DNA from: Acidimicrobiaceae bacterium
Lineage (GTDB): Bacteria; Actinomycetota; Acidimicrobiia; Acidimicrobiales; UBA8190
NCBI GenBank assembly: GCA_003151955.1
Contig: PLZB01000055.1
Span: 1 to 40,532 of the forward strand
Direction of reading: 5' to 3'
Length of the DNA stretch: 40,532 nt
Of the stretch, positions 22,974 through 30,300 are shown piece after piece (position 1 is the first letter of the stretch; every line of letters starts with the position of its first letter). Under the pieces are notes generated by a model. That model saw only the letters and a list, made by a program, of their open reading frames with translations, was not told the DNA's origin and made no database searches. A program made the position numbers and the translations under genes.

Positions 22974-23408
22974 TCAGACGTCGATCAGTGCAGGAGCGAC
23001 ACCGAGGTGGGCCATGCTGGCACCGGCATGAAGGCGACGATCCCAGACGGCGACGACAAGGTTCGGGTCCCCCATCGCCAAGGCACTGGCAAGGTGAACG
23101 GCGTCAGCGCCTCGCAGCGCGTGGAAGCAAGCCAGTTGGCCGGCATGACGTTCGACTCCCCGGGTGAATTCGATGGGACGGGTGGCGGCCCAGTACTCCT
23201 CCCAGGTCTCCTCGACTGACTTGAGGTCGGCATCGCTGAGATCGTGGTTCCGGTTGGCAGCGGCGAGCGCAGCCCGGACCTCGGGATAGGCCAGTCTGCT
23301 GGAGACGGCCGCATCGCATCCATCCCAGAGCGCAACGGCCAGGGCGCTTCCCGACTCCTCGATGAGGAGCTTCACGAAGGCGCTGGAATCGAAGTAGACC
23401 AGAGCCAC
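22974..23408 (-). CDS. vapC: VapC-type PIN-domain toxin
   Basis: Encodes 144 residues. The PIN nuclease acidic residues are all present: the first Asp in VYFDSSAFVKLL, a Glu in AYPEVRAALAAA, Asp in LRGADAVHLASAL and Asp in VVAVWDRRLHAGA. VapC toxins cleave specific tRNAs or rRNA and are neutralised by the co-encoded antitoxin. It starts at GTG 23408, three bases after the antitoxin stop, so they form one operon. Its stop is 22 bases from the stop of the convergent PIN-like gene of module 1. Confidence 0.9.
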   Translation of the reverse strand: MALVYFDSSAFVKLLIEESGSALAVALWDGCDAAVSSRLAYPEVRAALAAANRNHDLSDADLKSVEETWEEYWAATRPIEFTRGVERHAGQLACFHALRGADAVHLASALAMGDPNLVVAVWDRRLHAGASMAHLGVAPALIDV

Positions 23409-23411
23409 CGA

Positions 23412-23678
23412 TCAGGAACGACGCTGTTCACCCACGAGGTCAGCCACCGACTGGCGCGCTGTGGGCCGGAGGCGTCCTGTGGCCGTCGGACGGTTCGCCT
23501 TCTCGGGCCGGGCGATGACACCCTCGGCGGTCAGACGCTCGAGCGTTTCAACCGTACCGATACCGAGCAACCGGACCACGGGGATCCCGCGGTCGGTGAC
23601 AACAATCTCGGTCCCCTCCCGGGCCCGGTCGAGCCATTCGCTCAGATGGGCCCGAAGTTCACTGACGGCTACGTCCAT
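23412..23678 (-). CDS. Phd/YefM-type antitoxin of the VapC toxin
   Basis: Encodes 88 residues. The Phd/YefM fold is seen in MDVAVSELRAHLSEWLDRAR then EGTEIVVTDRGIPVVRL, with the typical TDRGIPVVRL strand. The C-terminal half is basic and likely unstructured until it wraps around the toxin. It represses its own operon in other systems; two TGTACA palindromes just upstream are candidate sites here. Confidence 0.88.
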   Translation of the reverse strand: MDVAVSELRAHLSEWLDRAREGTEIVVTDRGIPVVRLLGIGTVETLERLTAEGVIARPEKANRPTATGRLRPTARQSVADLVGEQRRS

Positions 23679-23681
23679 GAC

Positions 23682-23716
23682 ACAAGTGTACAGAACGATG
23701 CATCCAGGGTGTACAA
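23682..23716 (-). promoter_or_regulatory. Promoter/operator of the Phd-VapC operon
   Basis: Two TGTACA palindromes (23687-23692 and 23710-23715) lie 23 bases apart. Reading leftward, TTGTAC and TGTACA can act as -35 and -10 with an 18-base gap, which would start the transcript at or next to the ATG (23678), giving a leaderless mRNA. Phd binding to the repeats would block it. Confidence 0.45.
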
Positions 23717-23785
23717 CACGGCCTACCCGGACATGGGTTCGGGCCCACGGACCAGGGACGACGAGGGAGAGGACGGGCCGGCTCT

Positions 23786-24235
23786 CTAGACGACGTGGAA
23801 GGCGATCCCGTCTGCCGTTGCCGCAGCTCGGAGAGCGGGTCCCACGTCCTGTCTCGACACGGCGATCCCGGCGGTGAGCTGGTGGGCGGCAGCGAGTGCC
23901 TCAACCATGGCAGCCGACATGCCTCGCCCCTCCCTCCGGTGGCGGTGCTGGAGCCCCGCCATCAACCAGGAGAGGTCCCGCAAGGGCAGGAGCTCGATCT
24001 CGGGAGGGAGCATTGCGACCTGTGACCGGAAGCGGGCCTGGGTCTCAGCTGACAGGGCCGCAACAGGCCCGGAGAGCTTGCCCGTCACGATGGGTTCAGC
24101 CAAGGAGGAACACAACCGGAACAGCCAGAGGCCGGTTGTGGCAACCCCGTCGGGAGCGATCCCACCCAGGTCGGGCGGGCGTTCACCCGTCAGGACGTCG
24201 CGGAGCAGGTGATCGTCGATGACGACAGACGCCAC
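23786..24235 (-). CDS. PIN-like putative toxin partner of the AbrB-type protein (module 2)
   Basis: Encodes 149 residues, paralogue of the protein at 22520-22951. It starts with GTG immediately after the antitoxin TAG, with no gap and in the same frame. The first PIN-like strand is SVVIDDHLLRDVLTGE. TTGLWLFRLCSSLAEP follows, then GKLSGPVAALSAETQARF. The end has MSAAMVEALAAAHQLTAGIA and SRQDVGPALRAAATADGIAF, where a Glu and an Asp sit at the positions of the last two PIN acidic residues. The second-helix acidic residue is absent, as in module 1. An RNase or nuclease-fold toxin is the best guess. Confidence 0.7.
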   Translation of the reverse strand: MASVVIDDHLLRDVLTGERPPDLGGIAPDGVATTGLWLFRLCSSLAEPIVTGKLSGPVAALSAETQARFRSQVAMLPPEIELLPLRDLSWLMAGLQHRHRREGRGMSAAMVEALAAAHQLTAGIAVSRQDVGPALRAAATADGIAFHVV

Positions 24236-24472
24236 CTACGTCGTGGCCAGGTCCGGGTCGTCGAGACTCCGGACGAATCGGAGATGGTCCTCGGCGGTAA
24301 GAGCCTCGGCCAGGAGCTTCTGTCGGCCACCGGGAGGCAGGAGGACGACGGCGTCGCCGACGTCGATGACGGTGACCCGTCCACCGTTGTCGAGCCCCCA
24401 TCGATGGCGCACAGCAGCAGGGACTGACATCTGTCCGCTCGTCGAGACGAGAAACTCAGCTGGTACAGCCAT
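24236..24472 (-). CDS. AbrB/MazE-type antitoxin-like DNA-binding protein (module 2)
   Basis: Encodes 78 residues, close to the protein at 22284-22523. The AbrB hairpin is FLVSTSGQMSVPAAVRHRWG, then LDNGGRVTVIDVGDAVVLLP. The C-terminal part is LLAEALTAEDHLRFVRSLDD then PDLATT. A GAGGGAG ribosome-binding site lies about seven bases before the ATG. The inverted repeat 15 bases upstream matches that of module 1, so each antitoxin may control both modules. It is followed directly by its toxin-like partner. Confidence 0.85.
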   Translation of the reverse strand: MAVPAEFLVSTSGQMSVPAAVRHRWGLDNGGRVTVIDVGDAVVLLPPGGRQKLLAEALTAEDHLRFVRSLDDPDLATT

Positions 24473-24486
24473 CGCCCGCTCCCTCT

Positions 24487-24515
24487 CACTTGGTGCCAGA
24501 TCATGTTACCAAGTG
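24487..24515. promoter_or_regulatory. Inverted-repeat operator of AbrB/PIN-like module 2
   Basis: CACTTGGT (24487-24494) and ACCAAGTG (24508-24515) are perfect eight-base arms separated by 13 bases, just upstream of the AbrB-type gene. The core half-sites are the same as in module 1 (22243-22273), but centres are about 21 rather than 23 bases apart, close to two helical turns in both. Confidence 0.65.
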
Positions 24516-24599
24516 TCATGCGACCCATGTGAGGGTTCGGGAATGTCACTTGAGCTGCGGGCGCCCCGGGGCCCGGCAGGTGCGGACGGTACTCCGGCG

Positions 24600-25043
24600 T
24601 CACCAGTGAGGCTCGTCCACCCATTCCCGTAGGGCGGCGCCGAAGACCGTCCCGAGCCGGTAACGAGTCCACTTGCGTTCTTCAGCACAGAGATCGGACT
24701 GGGGGGAGTAGGCCAAGACGGTGGTGAGGGTACCTCCGTCTTCCAGCGGAGCGAGCCTGACCTCAACTGCCGTCACGGATGGGTCCACCCAGGGTTCGAG
24801 GAGGACGGCCTGCTGGCGACGCAGCACGGTGATGCGAGGAACGACCTCGCCAGTCAGGGGAAGCAGCCACTTCTCGAGGTCGTTGACGATCGCCTCGAAC
24901 ATGACATGGGGCGGAGGGGCGTACTTCCAGCGACGTCCAACAACGACATGTCCAGGAGGAGTAGGACAATCTCGGTCCCGCTGTCCCACGCCGCGTAACA
25001 CTAGGCGTGGTCTTCGTGCCAGAGTTGGGGGTGACCGACCCAT
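24600..25043 (-). CDS. SRPBCC/START-like domain protein (start uncertain)
   Basis: The reliable part begins near VVVGRRWKYAPPPHVMFEAI and continues WLLPLTGEVVPRITVLRRQQ, VTAVEVRLAPLEDGGTLTTV and RYRLGTVFGAALREWVDEPH. Pairs of strands, the early APPPHVMFEA helix and the long final helix match small SRPBCC (START-like) proteins, which bind hydrophobic ligands. ATG 25043 gives 147 residues, but the first 25 look non-coding; an in-frame GTG just before GQRDRD is an alternative. Codon use is less G/C-biased than in flanking genes, as in the adjoining island. No role can be given. Confidence 0.55.
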   Translation of the reverse strand: MGRSPPTLARRPRLVLRGVGQRDRDCPTPPGHVVVGRRWKYAPPPHVMFEAIVNDLEKWLLPLTGEVVPRITVLRRQQAVLLEPWVDPSVTAVEVRLAPLEDGGTLTTVLAYSPQSDLCAEERKWTRYRLGTVFGAALREWVDEPHW

Positions 25044-25185
25044 CGGCCCTCGGGCTGGTGGGTCGAGTCACATGTTCACCTCCGCCGAGGCCGTCCTCGG
25101 GTGCCGAGAACCGAAGGATGGGGGAACAAGCCCGGGCACCCGAGGGTGGCGAAATGTACCTCGACGGCCTTGCCAGGTTGTGGGC

Positions 25186-25829
25186 CTATCCGGGACTGGA
25201 TGAGCCCTCGTATGCTTCGCCATGGCCGGCCTGATACTCCACCTCGTTCTGGAGCGCGGCGGCGAGTTCCTTGCTCCTCGCGTTTCCACCCAGCGAAATG
25301 CTGAAGCGGGGCCTTGCACAGCACGTGAACTGGGTCCGTCCGTCGGTGGCGGCTGAGACGACCACTGCGATTTGGTACTGCTGCCAGCGCGGAATGCTGG
25401 TGAGGATCGATCCAACCCAGCCCACCACAGTGTGGCCGTCGACGACTTCGATGTCCGATCCCCGCGCGAACGAGACGGCCTTCCGGGCAGGGCGATTGCT
25501 TCATCGAGAGGCACGGTGGTGACCACGGAAATGTTCTCGGCGTAGACCCCGACCCAAACGGCGTCGGAAGTGCCACTTCGTAGGGCGAGCCGTCGGTCAG
25601 TCCGGATACTGACAGCGACGACAACGACTCCGAACGCGCCGGAGAGGCCGACGAGCAACGGCCAAGGCGTCCTGTCGGGTGTTCCTGCTGCCACCATCAG
25701 GAGCACGATCGCCAGCGGGACGAAGAACAATGCTGAGCGGACGACGACGGCCTGTCTCTTGACCGGATTCACACCGACGATTCTCGCGTGTCGATGTTCG
25801 CCGACCGACCAAAACCGTTCCAACGACAT
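25186..25829 (-). pseudogene. Frameshifted two-helix membrane protein gene
   Basis: From ATG 25829 the frame reads MSLERFWSVGEHRHARIVGV, then two membrane helices (SALFFVPLAIVLLMVAAG and WPLLVGLSGAFGVVVVAVSI), then VWVGVYAENISVVTTVPLDE and AIALPG. At about 25480-25487 sensible sequence moves to another frame: KAVSFARGSDIEVVDGHTVV, GWVGSILTSIPRWQQYQIAV, then FSISLGGNARSKELAAALQN to the stop at 25186. One missing base in GGAAGG (minus strand) would explain it. Joined, the protein would be about 214 residues with a beta-rich, perhaps PH-like, C-terminal domain. It is a recent mutation, a sequencing error or, less likely, programmed -1 slippage. Confidence 0.65.
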
Positions 25830-25851
25830 CGCCGTCGCCCAGGCGACGCTG

Positions 25852-26853
25852 CTACCCCGCCTCCTCCCAGATCCCCAACGCCCGCCAGAGGGGCCGGGAG
25901 AGGCCGGTGACGAGGCCGAGGTCCTCGGCCAGGGTCCGGACCTTGCGGAGCGACCGGCGGGCCTCGGCCCGGGAGTCGGGGTTGTCCCGGTAGGCGGCGC
26001 GGACCACCTCGGCGGGGATGTTGAACTCCCGGATCATGGCCGGGGAGGGGGCCAGCATGATCCGGGCCATGGCCCCGAGGATGACGGGGACGGCCAGGGA
26101 GAGGGCGACCTTCCGGGGGGCGCCCAGGGTGGGGACCCGGAGCTTGAGCCAGTGGCGGGCGAAGGAGAGGTGGCGGGCCTCCTCGGTGACGTGGTGGCGC
26201 ATGACGGTGACGAGGAGGGGGTGGAGCTCCTCCGGTCCGGTCCCGGTCCGGCCCGAGAGGGTCTGGCGCTGGACGTGGTCGATGGGGTCTTCCCCCCCGA
26301 GGACGAAGAAGAAGAAGAGCTCCGGGAAGAGCCGGCCCAGGATCGCGACCAGGGAGGCCCCGTCCCGCATCCAGAGGGGGAGGCCCCGGACGGGGAGGCC
26401 GCTCCGGTTGACGAACTCCTGGAACATCATCCCGTGGTGGGACTCCTCCACGGTCTCGTGGTAGGCGTAGCGGAACTCGGGGGCCCCGTTGGGGAGGCCG
26501 ATGGCGTAGAGGAGGAGGCCCCGCTTCAGGATGTTCTCGAACTGGACCCCGATCTTCATGGCCGCCACCACCCGCCAGAGGCCCAACCGGGCCCGGGTCT
26601 CGGCGGGGAGGGACCGGTACCAGTCGGTCCCCCCCAGGGGGTCGATGGCGGGGAGGGCCCAGCGGGGATCGGCGGGGTCGATCCGGTTGTCCTCCGACTC
26701 CCAGTCGATATCCGCGTAGGCGTCGTAGTGCTTGTCGACCGACTGCCGGGAGAGCCGGGCCACGAGCTGGTGGAATTTCTCGGTCGAGTCGGCCTCTGCG
26801 GCCGGCTCCTCGTCGAGGACGATCGGTGCGCTCCTGGTGACCATGCCCCCCAT
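25852..26853 (-). CDS. AurF-like diiron oxygenase
   Basis: Encodes 333 residues from ATG 26853 (330 from ATG 26844; ribosome-binding sites do not decide). Helical diiron protein with iron ligands in FRYAYHETVEESHHGMMFQE and HHVTEEARHLSFARHWL, preceded by WRVVAAMKIGVQFENILKRG. This is the pattern of the p-aminobenzoate N-oxygenase (AurF) family, which uses two irons and O2 to oxidise amines or other small molecules. Substrate unknown; many actinobacteria carry copies outside antibiotic clusters. It diverges from the M24 peptidase-like gene, sharing a 69-base promoter region. Confidence 0.85.
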   Translation of the reverse strand: MGGMVTRSAPIVLDEEPAAEADSTEKFHQLVARLSRQSVDKHYDAYADIDWESEDNRIDPADPRWALPAIDPLGGTDWYRSLPAETRARLGLWRVVAAMKIGVQFENILKRGLLLYAIGLPNGAPEFRYAYHETVEESHHGMMFQEFVNRSGLPVRGLPLWMRDGASLVAILGRLFPELFFFFVLGGEDPIDHVQRQTLSGRTGTGPEELHPLLVTVMRHHVTEEARHLSFARHWLKLRVPTLGAPRKVALSLAVPVILGAMARIMLAPSPAMIREFNIPAEVVRAAYRDNPDSRAEARRSLRKVRTLAEDLGLVTGLSRPLWRALGIWEEAG

Positions 26854-26886
26854 CCTACCCCCCTTTTGTGACGGTTTCAGGAAATC

Positions 26887-26916
26887 TTGCACTTCTGCTC
26901 TTTTCCTCGCTACGGT
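26887..26916 (+). promoter_or_regulatory. Promoter of the M24-EphD operon, probably leaderless
   Basis: TTGCAC (26887-26892), an 18-base gap and TACGGT (26911-26916) form a good sigma-70-type promoter. The start of transcription would fall at about 26922-26923, which is the ATG itself, so the mRNA is likely leaderless. No ribosome-binding site is seen before the ATG. Confidence 0.5.
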
Positions 26917-26922
26917 GGGGCC

Positions 26923-27783
26923 ATGGCCAAGCCGTTCACCGCCGACCCGGCCGAGCTCGACCGGTTCCGGGAGGTCCAGCAGCTCGCCTACCGCTGCGCC
27001 GAGACGGTGGCGGGAGGCCTCGAGGCCGGGGTGACCGAGCGGGAGGTGGCCGACCGGATGCGGACATGGCTCCTCGACCAGGGGGTCGACGACTGGTTCC
27101 ACCTCCCCTTCGCCTGGTTCGGGGACCGGACGGCCTTCCGGGGCATCCGGCAACCCCTCCAGTTCTTCCCCGGGGACCGGCGCCTCGGGGAGGAGATGCC
27201 CTACATCCTCGACTGCGCCCCCATCGTCGGGGGTGTCTGCGCCGACATCGGCTACAGCGGGAGCCTGGCCCCGAACCCCACCCTCGACCTCGTCATGGAC
27301 GACCTCCAGGCCCACCGCTCCCTCATCCTCGACCTGGTCCGAAAGCGGCGGAGCTTCCGGGACATCTACCGGGAGGTCGACCGGCTCATCGTCCGCCAGG
27401 GCCTCGAGAACCGGCACCGGGCCTACCCCCAGGGGGTGATCGCCCACCAGGTCGGCCGGCTCCCGGACCGGCCCGGCCCCCGACCTCTCTTCCGGTTCGG
27501 CCCCCGGAGCGTCCGCTGGCTGGCCCGGACCACCCTGGTGGCCGGCCGCCAGGGCTGGTCCCCCCTCTGGAACGGGTCCCGCCGGTCCGATCACCCCCCC
27601 GTCCCCGGCCTCTGGGCCGTCGAGCCCCATCTGGCCTTCCGGGGGGTGGGGGCCAAGTTCGAGGAGCTCCTCGTCGTCACCGAACAGGACGCCTTCTGGC
27701 TCGACGAGGACCTCCCCCACGTCCGCCGCTGGGCCGCCCGGGCCACGACCGTCCCGACCCCGCCCGAGGTCCCGGTCCCGTGA
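26923..27783 (+). CDS. M24-family metallopeptidase-like (pita-bread fold) protein
   Basis: Encodes 286 residues starting MAKPFTADPAELDRFREVQQ. The creatinase/aminopeptidase-P fold is indicated by AYRCAETVAGGLEAGVTERE, then two candidate metal Asp residues in YILDCAPIVGGVCADIGYSG, a His in QGVIAHQVGR, and two Glu in LWAVEPHLAFRGV and GAKFEELLVVTE. All five ligands seem present in order, so it could bind two metals. The middle loop (about 185-230) is longer and Pro/Arg-rich. Members are aminopeptidases, prolidases or non-peptidase hydrolases. It overlaps the next gene by four bases (GTGA), so the two proteins are made together. Confidence 0.8.
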   Translation: MAKPFTADPAELDRFREVQQLAYRCAETVAGGLEAGVTEREVADRMRTWLLDQGVDDWFHLPFAWFGDRTAFRGIRQPLQFFPGDRRLGEEMPYILDCAPIVGGVCADIGYSGSLAPNPTLDLVMDDLQAHRSLILDLVRKRRSFRDIYREVDRLIVRQGLENRHRAYPQGVIAHQVGRLPDRPGPRPLFRFGPRSVRWLARTTLVAGRQGWSPLWNGSRRSDHPPVPGLWAVEPHLAFRGVGAKFEELLVVTEQDAFWLDEDLPHVRRWAARATTVPTPPEVPVP

Positions 27784-29453
27784 CCCTCACCGAACCGCTC
27801 CGGCGGGACCTCCCCGGGCCGGTCCCCCTCCACCTCCGGGAGTGGGGGGACCCGGCCCGGCCCACCCTGGTCCTCGTCCACGGCTACCCCGACACCGGCG
27901 CCGTCTGGGAGGCGGTGGCCGGCCAGCTGGCCCCCGGCTACCACGTCGTCGCCCCCGACGTCCGGGGGGCGGGGGCCTCGGGAGCGCCGGCCCGGCGGTC
28001 CGGCTACCGGCTGGAGGAGCTGACCGGCGACCTCCTCCGGGTTCTCGAGTCCGTCAGCCCCGACCGACCCGTCCACCTCGTCGGCCACGACTGGGGGTCG
28101 GTCCAGGCCTGGGAGGCCGTCTGCGACCCCCGCCTCGAGGGTCGGATCGCCTCCTTCACCTCCATCTCCGGTCCCCCCCTCGACCATGCCGGCCGGTGGT
28201 TCCGGGCCCGGCTGGCCCATCCGGGACGGGGAGGCCTCGCCGCCGCCGCCCGGCAGCTGGCCCACTCCTGGTACGTGGCCGCCTTCCACCTCCCCGGTGC
28301 CGGCCCGGCCTGGCGGGTGCTCGGCCCCCGGCTCTGGCCGCTGGCCCTGGCCCGGCTCGAGGGGATCGACACCGACCTCCACCCCCCCTCCCCCACCCTG
28401 GCCGGCGACGCGGCCCGGGGCCTCGCCCTCTACCGGGCCAACTTCACCGACCGGCTCCGCCGTCCCCGGCCCCGGACGACGGCCGTCCCCGTCCAGGTCC
28501 TCCTGGTCGGCGGGGACCGCTTCGTCACCCCCGGCCTCCTCGAGGGCATCGAGGAGACGGCCCCCGACCTCTGGCGCCGGACCGTCGTCGACGGCCACTG
28601 GATCCCCCTCACCGCCCCCGAGGCCGTGGCCCGCTGGATCGCCGAATTCGTCGAACTGGTCGACCACCCCGCCGGTCCGGCCCCCCGGGCCCTGGCCCGG
28701 AGCCGAGTCGCCCCCGGCGTACCCCGGGACCGCTTCGAGGGGTCCCTCGTCCTCGTCACGGGTGCCGGCTCCGGGATCGGCCGGGCCACCGCCCTGGCCT
28801 TCGCCGAGCTCGGGGCGGCCGTGGTGGCCGTCGACATCGACGGGGAGTCGGCCCGGCGGACGGCCGAGCTGGCCCGGCTCCTCGGGGCCGAGGCCCACCA
28901 CCGGGTCACCGACGTCGCCGACCGGAGCGCCGTGGCCGGGCTGGCCAAGGTGCTGGCCGCCGGCCTCGGGGTCCCCGACGTCGTCGTCAACAATGCCGGG
29001 ATCGCCCTGGCCGGCCCCATGCTCGAGACCTCGGGGGAGGACTGGGAGGCCATCCTGGCGGTCAACCTGGGCGGGGTCATCGCCGGGAGCCGGGAGTTCG
29101 GCCGGCTCCTGGCCGAGCGTCGGGAGGGGGGCCACATCGTCAACGTGGCCTCGGCCGCCGCCTTCACCCCGTCCCGGACCTTCCCCGCCTACGCCACCAC
29201 CAAGGCCGCCGTCCTCATGCTGACCGAGCCCCTCCGGGCCGAGCTGGCCGGCTCGGGCGTCGGGGTCAGCGCCGTCTGCCCCGGCTTCACCCGGACCCCC
29301 ATCGTCACCGCCACCCGCTACCTCGGGGTCGACCGGGCCGAGGAGGACCGGCCCCGGGGGGCGGCCGAGCGGCTCTACCGCCGGAGGAGCCTCCGACCCG
29401 AACGGGTGGCCGCCGCCATCGTCGGGGCCGTGGCCGCCGACCGGGCCCGATGA
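27780..29453 (+). CDS. ephD: EphD-like fusion: epoxide-hydrolase-type alpha/beta hydrolase plus SDR
   Basis: Encodes 557 residues from GTG 27780. The N-terminal alpha/beta hydrolase (about 1-300) has LVLVHGYPDTGAVWEAV, DVRGAGAS, the nucleophile HLVGHDWGS with Asp as in epoxide hydrolases, a lid Tyr (HSWYVAAFHLPG) and the final DGHWIPLTAPEAVARWI His. The SDR half starts at about residue 322 (LVLVTGAGSGIGRATALAFA) with NNAGIALAG, VNVASAAAF, the YATTK Tyr-Lys pair and SAVCPGFTRTP. This architecture is that of mycobacterial EphD, which acts on mycolic-acid or related lipids. The organism may not make mycolates, so the substrate here is open. Translationally coupled to the M24-like gene. Confidence 0.88.
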   Translation: MTLTEPLRRDLPGPVPLHLREWGDPARPTLVLVHGYPDTGAVWEAVAGQLAPGYHVVAPDVRGAGASGAPARRSGYRLEELTGDLLRVLESVSPDRPVHLVGHDWGSVQAWEAVCDPRLEGRIASFTSISGPPLDHAGRWFRARLAHPGRGGLAAAARQLAHSWYVAAFHLPGAGPAWRVLGPRLWPLALARLEGIDTDLHPPSPTLAGDAARGLALYRANFTDRLRRPRPRTTAVPVQVLLVGGDRFVTPGLLEGIEETAPDLWRRTVVDGHWIPLTAPEAVARWIAEFVELVDHPAGPAPRALARSRVAPGVPRDRFEGSLVLVTGAGSGIGRATALAFAELGAAVVAVDIDGESARRTAELARLLGAEAHHRVTDVADRSAVAGLAKVLAAGLGVPDVVVNNAGIALAGPMLETSGEDWEAILAVNLGGVIAGSREFGRLLAERREGGHIVNVASAAAFTPSRTFPAYATTKAAVLMLTEPLRAELAGSGVGVSAVCPGFTRTPIVTATRYLGVDRAEEDRPRGAAERLYRRRSLRPERVAAAIVGAVAADRAR

Positions 29454-29653
29454 CCGCCCCGGCCTCCTCCGCCTGGCCGACCAGGGCCTCGACCCCACCG
29501 GGTTCACCCGCTGGATCGAATGGCTCTGCGACGTCCCCCTCGGGGACCGGCCCCTGGGCCCTCGTCGCCGCCGTCGAGCATTTCACCGGGGGCCTGGGGA
29601 GCTGGATTATCGAGGACACCGCCGGCCTCGACCGGGCCGGGGCCGGGAACTAG
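29450..29653 (+). pseudogene. Decayed fragment resembling PF10118-type metal-dependent hydrolase
   Basis: Two frames each carry part of a family-like sequence. LADQGLDPTGFTRWIEWLCD is in one, and ALVAAVEHFTGGLGSWIIED in the next, shifted at about 29540-29555. The AVEHFT segment and the preceding amphipathic helix match the PF10118 predicted metal-dependent hydrolases (ALEHFTA motif). It stops at TAG 29651-29653, long before the family's conserved His residues. An ATG at 29450 overlaps the EphD stop, but its first half is shadow sequence. Further remnants may reach 29740. Confidence 0.5.
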
Positions 29654-29742
29654 CCCCTCCGGTCGGCGACCATGCTCCTGGGGGCTCCGCCGCTACCGGG
29701 AGTCGGCCCGACTGGGCCGGATGCCCCCGACCCGGGTCCTGC

Positions 29743-30243
29743 TCAGGGCTGACGGGGCCCGCCCTCGAGGTCCATGGCCCGGATCCTGCCGGCCAACGTC
29801 CCGAGGAGGCTCCGGACCAGCTCGGGAGCGCCCCGGAGGATCCGCCGGAACCCGGGGCCGTCGATCTCGAGGACATGGACGTCGGAGACGGCCTGGACGG
29901 TGGCCGACCGGGGTCGGCCGTCGATCAGGGAGAGCTCCCCGAAGAGGTCTCCGGGCCCGAGGGTGGCGATGACCAGGCCGGCCGTGGTCACGGCCACCGA
30001 GCCCTCCACCATGAGGAAGGCCAGGGAGCCGGCCCGGCCCTCCCGGGTCAGGACCGTCCCGGAGGGGAACCGGGCCTCGCTCACGACGGCGGCCACCCGA
30101 CCGATCTCCCGGGTCGAGCAGCCCGAGAAGAGGGGGACCTCCCGGAGGAGGGCCCGCAGCGCCGGGGCGGCCAGGGGGGCGCCGGCCCCCTTGGGGCGGG
30201 CCGTCACAGGACGAACCGGCCGGTCGGGCTCAGGTGGCACCAC
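29743..30243 (-). CDS. Cyclic-nucleotide-binding-domain protein without a DNA-binding domain
   Basis: Encodes 166 residues with GTG start. The Crp-type domain runs from about 30 to 145: LREVPLFSGCSTREIGRVAA, GTVLTREGRAGSLAFLMVEG, and the phosphate-binding cassette GDLFGELSLIDGRPRSATVQ. The SATV stretch and GEL match functional cyclic-nucleotide-binding cassettes. No C-terminal helix-turn-helix follows, only a short helix, so it is probably a cAMP- or cyclic-nucleotide-responsive adaptor. It is read separately from the mce operon because a strong terminator lies between. Confidence 0.88.
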   Translation of the reverse strand: MVPPEPDRPVRPVTARPKGAGAPLAAPALRALLREVPLFSGCSTREIGRVAAVVSEARFPSGTVLTREGRAGSLAFLMVEGSVAVTTAGLVIATLGPGDLFGELSLIDGRPRSATVQAVSDVHVLEIDGPGFRRILRGAPELVRSLLGTLAGRIRAMDLEGGPRQP

Positions 30244-30300
30244 CCGCCAAGGGACCCGATCGGGGGGCGAAGGGCCCCTCGGACGGGATGGTGCCGGGGA

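Noticed and set aside
22974..23408. Grouping the VapC gene with the PIN-like partners as one family
   Set aside because: VapC has all four acidic PIN residues and a Phd-type antitoxin, while the partners lack one acidic residue and follow AbrB-type genes.
25852..27720. N-terminal extension of the AurF-like protein to 27720
   Set aside because: The added residues are antisense to the M24-like gene and carry no family similarity; the natural start is at 26853 or 26844.
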